Below, piece after piece: positions 22,236 through 32,755 of a DNA stretch of 64,000 nt. The DNA comes from Sphagnum magellanicum (taxonomy: Eukaryota > Streptophyta > Sphagnopsida > Sphagnales > Sphagnaceae). Location of the stretch: positions 6,820,001 through 6,884,000 of the forward strand of contig CM038910.1 of NCBI GenBank assembly GCA_021904315.1. Reading direction: 5' to 3'. Each line of letters begins with the position of its first letter. Within the stretch, counting starts at the first letter, position 1. The notes beneath the pieces were generated by a model. That model worked only from the letters and a program-made list of their open reading frames with translations. It made no database searches and was not told where the DNA came from. The position numbers and the translations under genes were made by a program.

Positions 22236-25200
22236 ATGGTGACATTACGGAAAACTCTGATGAATGTCCAAAATTTTGCGGTTAAGGGTTTTGGGGTTTT
22301 TAGAGTTGAGGTTTTCAGGTTTAGGGTGTCAATTATAAGTTGTTGGTTGTACTCATTGGGTTCCGGTTATAGATTTTAGAGTTCAATAAGTTGTACCCTA
22401 GTTTTTTTCTTGTCATATGAAATAAAATGGAAGTGACTCCCCAAGACAGAGTCGTGTTCAAGCCATTGTATGTCCTTTAGGATCGATGACTATAACTTCT
22501 GTTCACATTGGAGTAAAGACAAAATGTTCCATGTCATGGAAAGAGAGGTTACCGTGTTTTTAAAGTGTGCACGTGAATCTGTGACATCTTCGCATGTTAT
22601 TGAACCGGATCCAATTCATGTATGAACTAGAAACTCCTCAAGGCAAGAGATTGTAAAACAAAGTAAAACACATGATTGTTTAGGTACGGAGTTCTACAAC
22701 TAATTCAAACTAATCATTCACCTATGAAATTTAGCTTACTTTGCCCATTTTTCAAAAAGGTTCAACTCGTTTTAAACCTATAGAACTTGAACCTATAGTC
22801 AAGAGCTGTTTGTCATGGTTCTAGTTCTATTAAAACATTAATTCCATGGTTCAATTCTTGTGTGGGTTCCACCAAAAAGTTGAGAGTTCAAGTCCAAGTT
22901 TCTAGAACTTAAACTTGAACCCTCTAGTCTAACATTGTAATTGGGGGTTTTTGAACCTATCATGCAATGGTTATGACATAGAATGAGTGTATTGAAAATG
23001 ATTTTTTTGAAATTTTCTATTTCAATTAACTAAGGTATGGTGATCTTAAGGGAAAAACCCAAGTTTTGCACTCTCTACACGTTGTTTCCATTATCATATC
23101 TTAAAGAGAAGTTGAATAATTTGGTGGCTACCACCACATATTTCCAATTTTTGAACAAGTATTATTACAAAAGGAAAAAAATCTAGTGGCCATTCAATAA
23201 ATATCTGTGGGTAAATTCACAATAACATGTATTGTTGCATATGTAGTTATGCTTAGTTTTCATGTTTTAATGTTAAAAGTAAATCATTGTTCCAAGTCTT
23301 GATGATTGTTTTAAATATATTATTGCACCATGTGAAACAATTTAAATTGAACATAATGAATATAAAAATTATTCAAAAACATCAAGAAAAATGTAACTGC
23401 CAATTGCATTATTTAATCATGTTTTAAATGACCTTTTTTTTTTTCCTGAAAATGTCATAATTATGAATAATAATTACGTACACCTTTACATAATAGTGTG
23501 GTGGGACACTTTTACTTGTGATGGGTAATTTTGGACGGTGTAAAAATCATAGATTTTCAATTCATCACATTTTGCAACCAATTTTAATCTATTACATCAT
23601 TTTGGGTAAGCAATCCATTTTTAAATAGTTAGTTGATGAGGTAAAAGGTAGATGTGGTTTCATTTATTATGGGTGCACCCATATGGACTATTTGATAATC
23701 TTTATTTATTTATTTTTTGAATGTTATCATTGGCAAAGTATTACATGTTGATTATTTTCACAAGGTTTGAGTTTCTTTTTGTGGAACCTTATGTGATTTT
23801 CAACAATTGATGAAGATTTTTTGAACTTAAAAGAATAGACCAAATTAAAATTCAAGATATTCAAATCTACCTCAAACTCATGATATTGTCTTCACATTTT
23901 ATGTACAATTTCAAATGTAAAAAAACAATATTTATGACTACACATTTTGGGACTTTAGTGTGCTTTCATTTTAATTTTCATTAGTGTTGCTTCTAATCTT
24001 GATAGTTTGAATTCATAGAGACTTGATAGTAGATGACTCAAAAAATTACTTTAAAACCATATAATATCAAAAAAATTAATATTGTGTTGAGGAGCAATAT
24101 ATGTATATAACATAATAATGCATAATGTTTTCCCTTGAATGCAATTTTTTTTATGTTAACTGTGTATGTGTGTGTGTTTATATATATATATATATATATA
24201 TATATCCATTGATAATCCAAAAGTTTGAATTTTTGTTCAAAAATTGTGCTCCAAGAACTTTGAAATACAAACTAAACCAAATTCAATTTGAATCAATGAT
24301 CATGTCATGACCATGCTTGATGAGGTTAGGATCAAGATTAGTTGCACAAGTCTACCAAATTCACTTAGTCCCATGAGTTCAATTGCAAGTTGTTTTGATA
24401 TAATGTTACATTACTTAAGGGGTTTGCATAAGGTATTCTTGCTTTCTCTATAATTTTGCCTAGAGTGGGCTTGTATTTATAGCTCCAATAGTCACCATTT
24501 GTCCATTCAAGTTGTTTTAAACAAGCTTTGTAAGTTAGTGGGATGTCTCTTAATTGCAAATATGAACACCAAATGTGATTTAACAACTCATGTAGTGCAA
24601 TCACTTCCAATTGCAAGTTAAGGTCCTAATCTTATCATGTTGAAAATAATGAAAAGAAATGGATAAAAGCTTCACCTTATACTTAGGCTTTTAAGAAATT
24701 AGTTGGTTAAACCTACTCACAAAGTCTTATTAGGATACCATAAGGTAGTTATGACAATCCAACAAGCCATCTAGTTTCCATATTGTTGGGCCATGGCTTT
24801 AGGCAAGGGCTATGCATTCAATTGGGGTTTTATGACACTTGATGCTAGAAGTATTCGTATGGTGACAAGTAAATAATCTTTTAGCACACTTACACAAAAT
24901 ATTTGGTAACTTAAAATTAGCTTAAAAGATTATTTAAGTTGAAGATTTAAAAATAAGTAAAAGTGTTTATTTACTTGGTAAGAACCTATATTTGGGCATG
25001 AATTAAATGATGCCAAGTTTCTAACCTGCCCAAAAGGTGAAAACTAAAATACCCAAACTAAAGTGAAAAAACTTAAACCCAAACTAAAATCCAAATTGAA
25101 ATATGGTTATTTATTTGATTTTTTGAAATTTGATGATATTTTTCCCCAAAAAAACAAATATGTGACCCAAAACTTGTTATTTTTTGCATATGTGAAAATT

Positions 25201-27414
25201 TACCCAAAATAAACTGGTTGGACCTGACCAAATGTAATCTTAGGTGTTGAATAATAGGAGGGTGTTACAAATATAAGGGCGTTAGGGATGGGGCCGACAC
25301 AATTTTGGCATTTCCATAGAACCTTGATGTTCATATTGTACTTTGGAGCTTACTTCCTTACATGGAATAAGGTCCACATGGAGGTAACTTCGGTGCTCTA
25401 GTGTGTTTTTAGGGTTTTTTGGGGCCTTTCATACCACTTGTGATATCCACCGGATGGTAACATGCTAGGTATTTCGAAATGGGCATTCTATTTTTTAAAA
25501 ACTCTTCGCAAATAGTTGAGGAAAAATACGCTTAGTTAGATGCCTTCTAATTACACTAATGAATTCAGAACAAGTCTTCATGAGACAAATAAAGGGTAGC
25601 TTTCTTGGGACCTTTCTTGTTTTTTTGTGCCCCCTCATTTGAGCTATTGCCCTCATGCCTAGGCACCTTCATGCCTAGGCACCTCAAAATGGGGAAGGAC
25701 CTTAAGCAAGGTCTACCTTTTTTTTGCTACACAAAACCATGCCCTTTCAATTCCAAAACCATTTAAAGGTAGGGTAAAGCCCTAGACTAGGATTGTTGAG
25801 TCTAGCCCTACATTTTGGGAATGTCCCCCACCCCTTTGGCTATACTTGTTAGTCATATCAACATAGCCATGTGCGGTAGTCTCAATTTTTAAAAGTTGCA
25901 TTAGGGATATTTGATTATGGTAAGGTTAGTAGGAGTTTTTAGCAACTTCATGTTACAATAAGGAATGATGAATGTGCATGGTTGCATGGGGGGGTTGTTT
26001 TCTTTTATGAAATACAATATTGGATGAATAATATTGTGTTGGGTTAATTCTTTTCTTCAGCAAAAAACTGATAATCATAGTTTTAAAACTTCAATTGTGT
26101 AATTAGGGGTCAAAAATCTTTAAAGGGTTGGGGTTAGAAGCAAACACCAAAATTTGTAATGTTTAGTAAAACATTAGTCTTGTTTTAATATTTAGTGGAT
26201 AGCAAGGATGTTGGAAATACATGAAGTAGTTGAAAGGGTGTCAATGAAAGGTTTAACGGAGATGGAACAATCTTCAAACCTTATAAGCATAAGATTAATT
26301 CAAAACAATTTAATGATTAAATAAATAGTGTGATAAGGTGGTAATGACAGCATGAGTTTCATAATGAATGAAACATTTATTCAGATTGTGGATAAACTTA
26401 ACAAGGAGCTACAATTACATGTTGAGTTTTGGGTTATGCCACAGTGATAGTTCATAACTACAAGAAATCTAAAATGTGTCGAATGGTGCAAACTAAATAG
26501 TCCATTTTGCTATTAAGAAGTAGTTAATGAATTGGACTATGCAATTAACAATAGTTTCCAACACCGAAAATTGAAGACCATGTGAAGATAAAAATTTTTT
26601 CAATTTCATAATAACCTTCACAAACAATTCCAAGTTCATCATTAGAAGCGAGGTCGACTTGCAACAAAATCACCAAAGTGTGAGAGTTCAAAGGAATGTG
26701 ATAAAACCAAGCTCAAAGGGGTTCAACTTCAAGACAAGTGCGCACTTCCCGCGGTTCGGGATCTTCATCACGAAGATGTTGCGTCAATGTCAAATCTAAA
26801 GATGACTCCGAAAGCAGTGTTCATTCATTTATGTAACTTGAGGCCCGTAAGATGTGGCCATACGTGACACCATAATTTCAAAGAAAGGAAAAGAGATCTT
26901 TGATTATAATCAAATTGCAATGAATGTGTGGAGATTGTTACATTGAAATGTGTGGTTTTAATTTATAGGTCAAAGAAAAGAAAGGAAATGCATAAGTAAC
27001 GGCCTAGAACCATGGTAAAGTAAAACCTTGTTGGGGGAAAATGAAAAAAGGTGAAAAGGTGAAAATATGTTTATCCTTCTCCTTCCACTAGCCACCAAGC
27101 ATTAGAACCTTTCAAAGGTCACCAAACATTGGAACCTTTCAAAGGCTAGTAAATAATGGAACTTTCCACTGGCCACCGAATTGGGATTTTCCTTCTCCTT
27201 TTCTTCAAAGGGTGAATTAAGATGATTTGGGGTTTTTTTTTCTTTGGACATAATTTTCAATCTGAATCTTGAAAATACTTGCTCTTACAATTTTCCTTAG
27301 GAGGAGAAGAATGATTAGTTTTAATAAATGGTGGAAAGAGGGAGGATAAATTAAATGATTGTAGGATTTTTAAAAGAATGGAAGTGAGAAGGGATAATGT
27401 TACGAGCTTGAAAT
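22236..27414. other. AT-rich intergenic stretch
   Basis: No gene recognised. It holds a TG/TA compound microsatellite at about 24163-24206, a 17-base direct duplication CATGCCTAGGCACCTTC-like at about 25651-25683, and an ACC-TTTCAAAGG repeat at about 27095-27160. The 83-codon minus ORF at 24365-24616 has no familiar motif. Confidence 0.4.
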
Positions 27415-27795
27415 TTTAGAAAGTTCCACAAACCCTATCGGATTTGGTAGTATAACTTTTTACTGATTTAGGTGATGAGCTTGAAATTTGCTAAGCAAAT
27501 GCGCCTTGTACGTAACTTCTTAACGAGCTAAAACAAGCCAGATTTGAATAATGTATGTGATAGGAATAATATTTTAAGTGACTGGAGGTCTGTAGCCAAG
27601 TTGAACTTTCTACCTTCGTAAAACTCTTTCAAGTTTGGTAGCACAACTTCTTATTGGTTTGGGTGTAAACCCTAAAATTTGGTAGGCAAATGCGATTTAT
27701 AGCTAGCTTTCTAATGAGCTAAAGCAAACTAAATTTGGATAGTGTATGTGATAAGAATACTATTTTAAGTGGCTAGAGGTCTATTCCAAATTTAA
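27415..27795. repeat. Tandem duplication, period about 191 bp
   Basis: Landmarks recur 191 bases apart: TTTGGTAG at 27443 and 27634, followed in each copy by ACTTNTTANTG, AGGCAAATGCG-like text, AATGAGCTAAA-CAA, GTATGTGATA-GAATA and TATTTTAAGTG-CT-GAGGTCT. The copies are clearly diverged and noncoding. Confidence 0.8.
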
Positions 27796-28713
27796 CATGG
27801 TGTTGAATTTTTAAAAATTTGTTTAAATGAATGATAATTTAACATAAAATTTTAGCATTTGGAATGTTTGAACTTGAAAATATATCTATCAATTTTAAAT
27901 CATAAATGATGCATAGGAAGCAAGCTATTTGATTTCAACTACAAACGCAACTTAACATTTGGAAACACACTTTGCATTTTCCCTTCACTAGTAGCATATG
28001 TACTTTTGAATATAGTCACCTCATAGAACCGGGAGTAGAGGGACAAAAAGTTGCCTCATAATACTCACCTAAAGGCCTGTTTGATTAACCTAACACATCT
28101 ATTCCAAGGTGCCAAATCATAATTCAACAAGGTTTCCCAAAAAAGTTTTTGGACTTTATGGATGTTTCAATCTCTTGTTTTTAAACACCAAATCATTCCA
28201 AGTGCAATTCATAGCATCCAAAGTATATAATGTCTCTAAGCAAGGACAAAATATTAAACCTCTTTTACATCATGCAAGACACATTGTTTCCATTGCATTA
28301 GAGCAAGCACTTGAGATGGCTTTTTATTATCGTAGACAAGTTCATACACAATGCATTGCGTGTATTCCCCCATGCTTATTGTGCATGGTTGCATTCCCAA
28401 AATTTGTGTTAAGATGGATTTACCCTCATCTTCACACATTGGGCAAATTTGATTGATTGAATTATCCACCTTCATTACCATTGTTTTCTTCCAAACAATT
28501 CACATAAAGTGGTTCCCTTTTTATTATGTGTTTTAAGCACCAAATGTTAGACCACCTTTAGTTGAAAGTGGAAGGAAGAATCCATGTCCACCTTTTCTTT
28601 GATCATTTTTCACCTTTGGTTAAGATGTTCTTAACATGGTAAAGCACTTGGAGAAAATATGTGGTAGGGTTTAGGGTTTGGAGGGCACCTTATATCCATC
28701 AATTTCCCTTAAT
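27796..28713. other. AT-rich intergenic stretch
   Basis: The 115-codon open stretch at 28109-28456 has no recognisable domain and sits in repeat-like DNA, so I do not call it a gene. Confidence 0.35.
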
Positions 28714-28794
28714 AAATGAGAAGGATATTATGCCTATTCCTCAATAGTGAGAGGGTTCTTACATTTGTAAGTATGCATAATATCCTTCTCATTT
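28714..28794. repeat. Perfect 20-bp inverted repeat forming an 81-nt hairpin
   Basis: The left arm 28714-28733 (AAATGAGAAGGATATTATGC) and right arm 28775-28794 are exact reverse complements around a 41-base loop. It could be a foldback element, a small-RNA hairpin or a recent inverted duplication. No target duplication was seen. Confidence 0.85.
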
Positions 28795-30572
28795 CTATGC
28801 CTCATGATCTACTTAGGTTTGGTTCACAATAAATTTTGCCTTGTGCTTTAGGTTTAGACTATGGGTGAGGGACATTTTCATTTTGTGGGAAGCAAAGATT
28901 TTGTAGTTCTTCACCCCCATTGAGGTACCAAAGAGGACAAATGCACAACAAACTATAGAAAGGAAGGATTTGTTCTCTTCAATCAAGCCACTCTAATCCC
29001 CTTCTCCATAGCTACAACGCCAAGCTTTATATGTTATTTTAAAACAAAATTTCACTAAAGATCATATTATTCACTATATACAAAACAATTTGTATTCCTT
29101 AACATAAGATTAACAATGCAATCAAATCACACAAGAAAGAAATGAAAGGAGATGCATAAGATTGGAGTACACCTTGAAAAAAACTAGAATATTAAATTAT
29201 AACATACCCCCTAGTTATGTCTAGATTTTTAATTTCACAATACCTATTCTAGTATTAAGCTATTATCTACATTATAGAGGTGTGTTCAAAGATCATCTAT
29301 TTTTGTTTAGATGGTTGAAGCTTCTTCTAGCAATAAACTCAACTATTGTAAACTGAAGTGAATGCATAGTCCTTGCCTAATGGATATGTGGGTGTGTGTG
29401 GTCACAACAACACATGAGTAGGGATCATCGATTGATCAACAAATAATTAGGGGTAATCACATCTACAACTAGACATTTAATCTTTCAAAGAGCTTATAAC
29501 TTATAGACATTCTTCACTTTCCTCTAGAGTTTCAAAGCTTTATGTAGAGCTCTACTTAGGGCACCCATAGCCATTTAAATTGAACAAAAACTTGAAGACA
29601 ATAAGAGAGTATAGAAGAAGAGGGGTTCAATGTTTGGTGATGGGTGTGTTCAAACACTTTATGATTTCAACACATTCATTTTCATTCATGATTTTTTTCC
29701 ATGGGTCTTTGGTTTTTTACGTTCAAAGAGGGCATGTAGAGCTCCACTTCACACACCCATAGTAGTTGTTTTGATAGCTCCAAATGAATAAAAATTTAGA
29801 AAGATATGGGGTTTGGAATGAAGTGGTGTTTTCTATTTTTTTATTTTAAACAACACTTTGTGATTGTCAAAGAAGATTATGTAGAGCTCCAATTGACACC
29901 CATGGTCCTTTAAATCCCATTCCAAACAAATAGAAAAATGAAGAAGATATCCAAGTATTCAATCATGAGGATATGTTTGATGATAGGTGCAAGTACATTG
30001 TCTTAGACTCAAACCACAAAAGACATGATATTGATATCCTATTCATTATGTCATGTAGGCTTTCAAACTTCAAGTATGTACATGAAAAAAAATAATAATA
30101 ATAACAATAGTGAGAATAATAACAATGATGATCCAGGATTTTATTTATCTTTCCCCATTATTGAGTGAATGATGATCATCCAAATCAAAGCGGAGCCACT
30201 TTTTAAAAATTGGAAAAGTACAAAATCTCAAGCATCCTTCTATATATTTTAGACTACCTAAGTCAAAAAAAATCCAAAATATTTCAATTAAAAGTTTTAA
30301 AATTTTAAATAGAAAACATTTTAAAAAAATTAATTTTTTTCATGGTAAATTTGGTAGCTGAATTGATTGATTTTATTTTTTATTCACCAAGATGAAAAAT
30401 TCTGCCAACAATAAATTTTTGAAAGATCATGATATATAACAAAAGTGTTAGGATGAAAGAGAAAACACGTGCTGAATACATTAAAAAAAATCTAACATAT
30501 TATTCTGTTTCCCAAAAAAGAAGGAAAAAGAAGAGGTAGAGAAAAAATGGTAGTTTACTTTTTGGGGTTTAA
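28795..30572. other. AT-rich intergenic stretch
   Basis: No gene recognised. 29540-29910 contains three similar blocks (TGTAGAGCTC-ACTT, then CACCCATAG), each followed by AAT-AA-AAA, a loose repeat of about 170-220 bp. An AAT-type run lies near 30088-30103. Confidence 0.4.
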
Positions 30573-30918
30573 GAGCATCTCCAGCTGTGCTCAGTATGTG
30601 ATGCTGCGAAAATATTTTTCACATCCAAGTTTGGTTATGTACTCTTCTGCGACCCAACGAATAAAACTGAAACTGGGACAAACCACATGGACCAAACATT
30701 CTGATGGGCCAATCAGAAACACTGAGGAGCAGTTAGATCATATTTATTACACTCTTTTCTGGAGGTGCACAGAGCTCCTGTGCCTCGTACCATGCACGGT
30801 AACATGCACGATGATGCTGAGCCAAAACTATTTTCCTGAGTCAGACCGGTACAGGTTGGATTTTCTTCATCCATTTTTACTGTGCAGGATCACATACTGA
30901 TCGCCGCTGAAAATGCTC
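30573..30918 (+). mobile_element. Harbinger-like MITE, copy 3 with intact TAA target duplication
   Basis: Starts GAGCATCTCCAGCTGTGCTC and ends CTGAAAATGCTC, flanked on both sides by TAA (30570-30572 and 30919-30921). Internal blocks (CACATCCAAGTTTGGTTATG, ATTGGCC-type motif in GATGGGCCAATCAG, ACACTCTTTTCTGGAGGTGC) match 15027-15406. The GAGCATCTCCA end is the classic plant Harbinger MITE terminus. Its 117-codon ORF is not a gene. Confidence 0.9.
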
Positions 30919-31230
30919 TAAGGTTTGTTTCCACGAGAGTTTCTCCCCCAACCCCACTGAGAGAGAGGAAGAGGCAAAATAAAATAAAATAAAATAAAGC
31001 CCAGAAAATCTAGTTCATTTTTTGATTTTTTTGGGGGTAAATGGGATAGAATTAATCCAGTGTGAGCCAAATAAAGGATTTATCTGGGGGAAAAAAAAAG
31101 CGCCAAGGTTGCCAGATTTCCACAATTTTATTTTATTTTATTTTTCTGAAATCACCATATTATTTAGCCAATAGGTTTCGCTAGGGTTTTTAATTTTTTA
31201 ATTTTTTAAATTTTTTTCCAATTTTGTGAT

Positions 31231-31600
31231 CTAGCCACATAGGTAATTATCCACTAGAGGAATGAGCCAAATTTGGCTACATTTCCAAGTAGAATTCTTT
31301 TAGAATCCTCTTATGTTTTGGCCACCCTCAAGAATCCACTGTCTAAATATGGCGACTTTCAACCTTTTTTTTTTTGGCTCAGAATGTGGCGACTTTGCGC
31401 CCTTTTTCCCCCAAAAAAAAAGTCCTCTGTACCCTGTCACCCTGAAAAAAAAGTGGTGACCACACTGCGAAATCTCGCCAAAAAAAAAAAAACACTGGTT
31501 CGAGCAGGTCGCCAAAATATAGTAGGATTAAAAAATTTCTCTATGTCCATCTCCGACCTATAGCCAAATTTGGCTAATTTCTCTTGTGGATAATCATCAC
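31231..31600. mobile_element. Inverted-repeat element with AGCCAAATTTGGCT cores
   Basis: Left TTATCCACTAGAGGAATG followed by AGCCAAATTTGGCTA (31248-31279) pairs with right TAGCCAAATTTGGCTAATTT followed by CTCTTGTGGATAA (31561-31593). More loosely paired sequence extends outward. A partial relative lies near 39605-39780 (GTGATGTAGCC, AGCCAAATTTGGCTA, AGAATCCTTCTAAATTC). The interior has A/T runs and GGCGACTTT repeats, with no coding. Confidence 0.6.
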
Positions 31601-31604
31601 AAGT

Positions 31605-31835
31605 GTGATGACTACATCACAATGTTGGGAAAAAAAAAAAAAAAAAAACCCTTAAAAAACTCTTTAAAAAAATCACTACATCACAATATTGAGAAAAGAA
31701 AAACCTCCTTCAAATTAAAATCCCCCCGAAAAAAACAAATCCCTACATCACAATATTGAAAAAAGAAAAACCCCCCTCAAACTAAAACTCCCCCTCCCCC
31801 CAAAATAAATAAATAAATAAATAAATCACTATATC
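31605..31835. repeat. Degenerate tandem A-rich repeat
   Basis: The phrase ACTACATCACAATNTTG followed by A- and C-rich text recurs at about 31612, 31676 and 31744, with a weaker fourth at 31827, then an AAAT run. Noncoding. Confidence 0.7.
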
Positions 31836-31949
31836 ACAAAATATGGGGATAAAAGAGAAAAAAGAAAAAACCCAAAAAAACCTTAAAACCCCAAACCCTA
31901 AACCAATAAAGTCTGGTGCTGGCTGGCTCACGGAAGTACTTAGAACTCA

Positions 31950-32020
31950 CTCACTCACCCACACACACACACACACACAAATTTCGTCATCTGCTTTGCT
32001 TTGCTTTGCTTGGATTTGCT
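31950..32020. repeat. ACTC, CA and GCTTT microsatellites
   Basis: Consecutive short runs of ACTC, CA and TTTGC upstream of the AP2 gene, followed by TG runs at 32118-32160. Confidence 0.85.
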
Positions 32021-32282
32021 CATCATGTCCAGACTAGGCTCTAGTATTCTTTTGCAAGCTGCTTAACAAGAGTAACTTTAGCTTCTTTGTTTTTGTTGTT
32101 GTTTTTTTTTTTGTCTTTGTGTGTGTGTACAGAGTGTGTGTGTGTGTCTGTGTGTGTGTATTTTCCTTCCATTTGGTGACACTACTTTTTGCTTTTTTGT
32201 GTTTTTTTTTTTGTTTTTTTGGATTGCTTGTGGATAGCAAGGTTTGAGGTTCAAATAGGAAATAAAAAAGGGGGTGAAAGGA

Positions 32283-32566
32283 GAACTCAAAGACAGTGTT
32301 ACTTTGCAGATTTCTGTATTGCATGAGAACACACAGACAGGGTGGTTCCTTTGCAGATTTCTGTATTGCATGACAACCCAAAGACACTGGGGCTCTTGTG
32401 CAGATTTTGTCTATTTCATCACAACCTAAAGACACTGGGGTTCCTTTGCAGATTTTGTGTATTTCATCACAACCCACAGACACTGGGGTTCCTTTGCAGA
32501 TTTCTCTATTTCATGAGAACCCAAAGACATTGTTACCTTTGTGGATTTCTCTATTGAATGAGAAAC
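32283..32566. repeat. Six-copy 47-bp minisatellite in the leader of the AP2 gene
   Basis: GCAGATT (GTGGATT in the last copy) recurs at 32306, 32353, 32400, 32448, 32496 and 32541, spacing 45-48. Each unit reads CCAAAGACACTGGGGTTCC, TTTGCAGATTT, then CTATTTCATGAGAAC. Since 47 is not a multiple of three, the short Cys/Phe- and Cys/Lys-rich ORFs on both strands are artefacts. The array ends about 190 bases before the AP2 start codon. Every unit carries a pyrimidine-TTTGCAG that looks like a 3' splice site. Confidence 0.95.
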
Positions 32567-32673
32567 TGAATTTTGTGTTTATTTTTTGTGCATATTTCAG
32601 GACTAGCTAGATGCATGTTTTGTACACATCTTTGACTTCTTCGTTGCAGCGGATGACAGGTTTGGCGATTTGA

Positions 32674-32712
32674 AGAGAAGACAAGAGAAGACAAGAGAAG
32701 ACAAGAGAAAAA
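32674..32712. repeat. AGAAGACAAG short tandem repeat in the 5' leader
   Basis: About four 12-base units of AGAAGACAAGAG lie about 45-80 bases upstream of the AP2 gene's ATG. Confidence 0.85.
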
Positions 32713-32755
32713 GCTGTAGAAGAAGTTAGAGACTAGATAGGAGTATTTCGACAAG

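Noticed and set aside
28109-28456. 115-codon plus ORF
   Set aside because: No recognisable motif, AT-rich repeat-like context, and length reachable by chance.
30547-30900. 117-codon plus ORF
   Set aside because: Lies entirely inside a Harbinger-like MITE and is not conserved in the other copies.
31490-31515. GGTTCGAGC-like motif suggesting a tRNA B box
   Set aside because: No matching A box, acceptor stem or anticodon arm around it. No tRNA or rRNA gene was found in the window.
32034-32483. 149-codon minus ORF with repeated SLGCDEIHKIC-like text
   Set aside because: Produced by the 47-bp minisatellite, whose length shifts frame with each copy; similar repeat ORFs appear on the plus strand.
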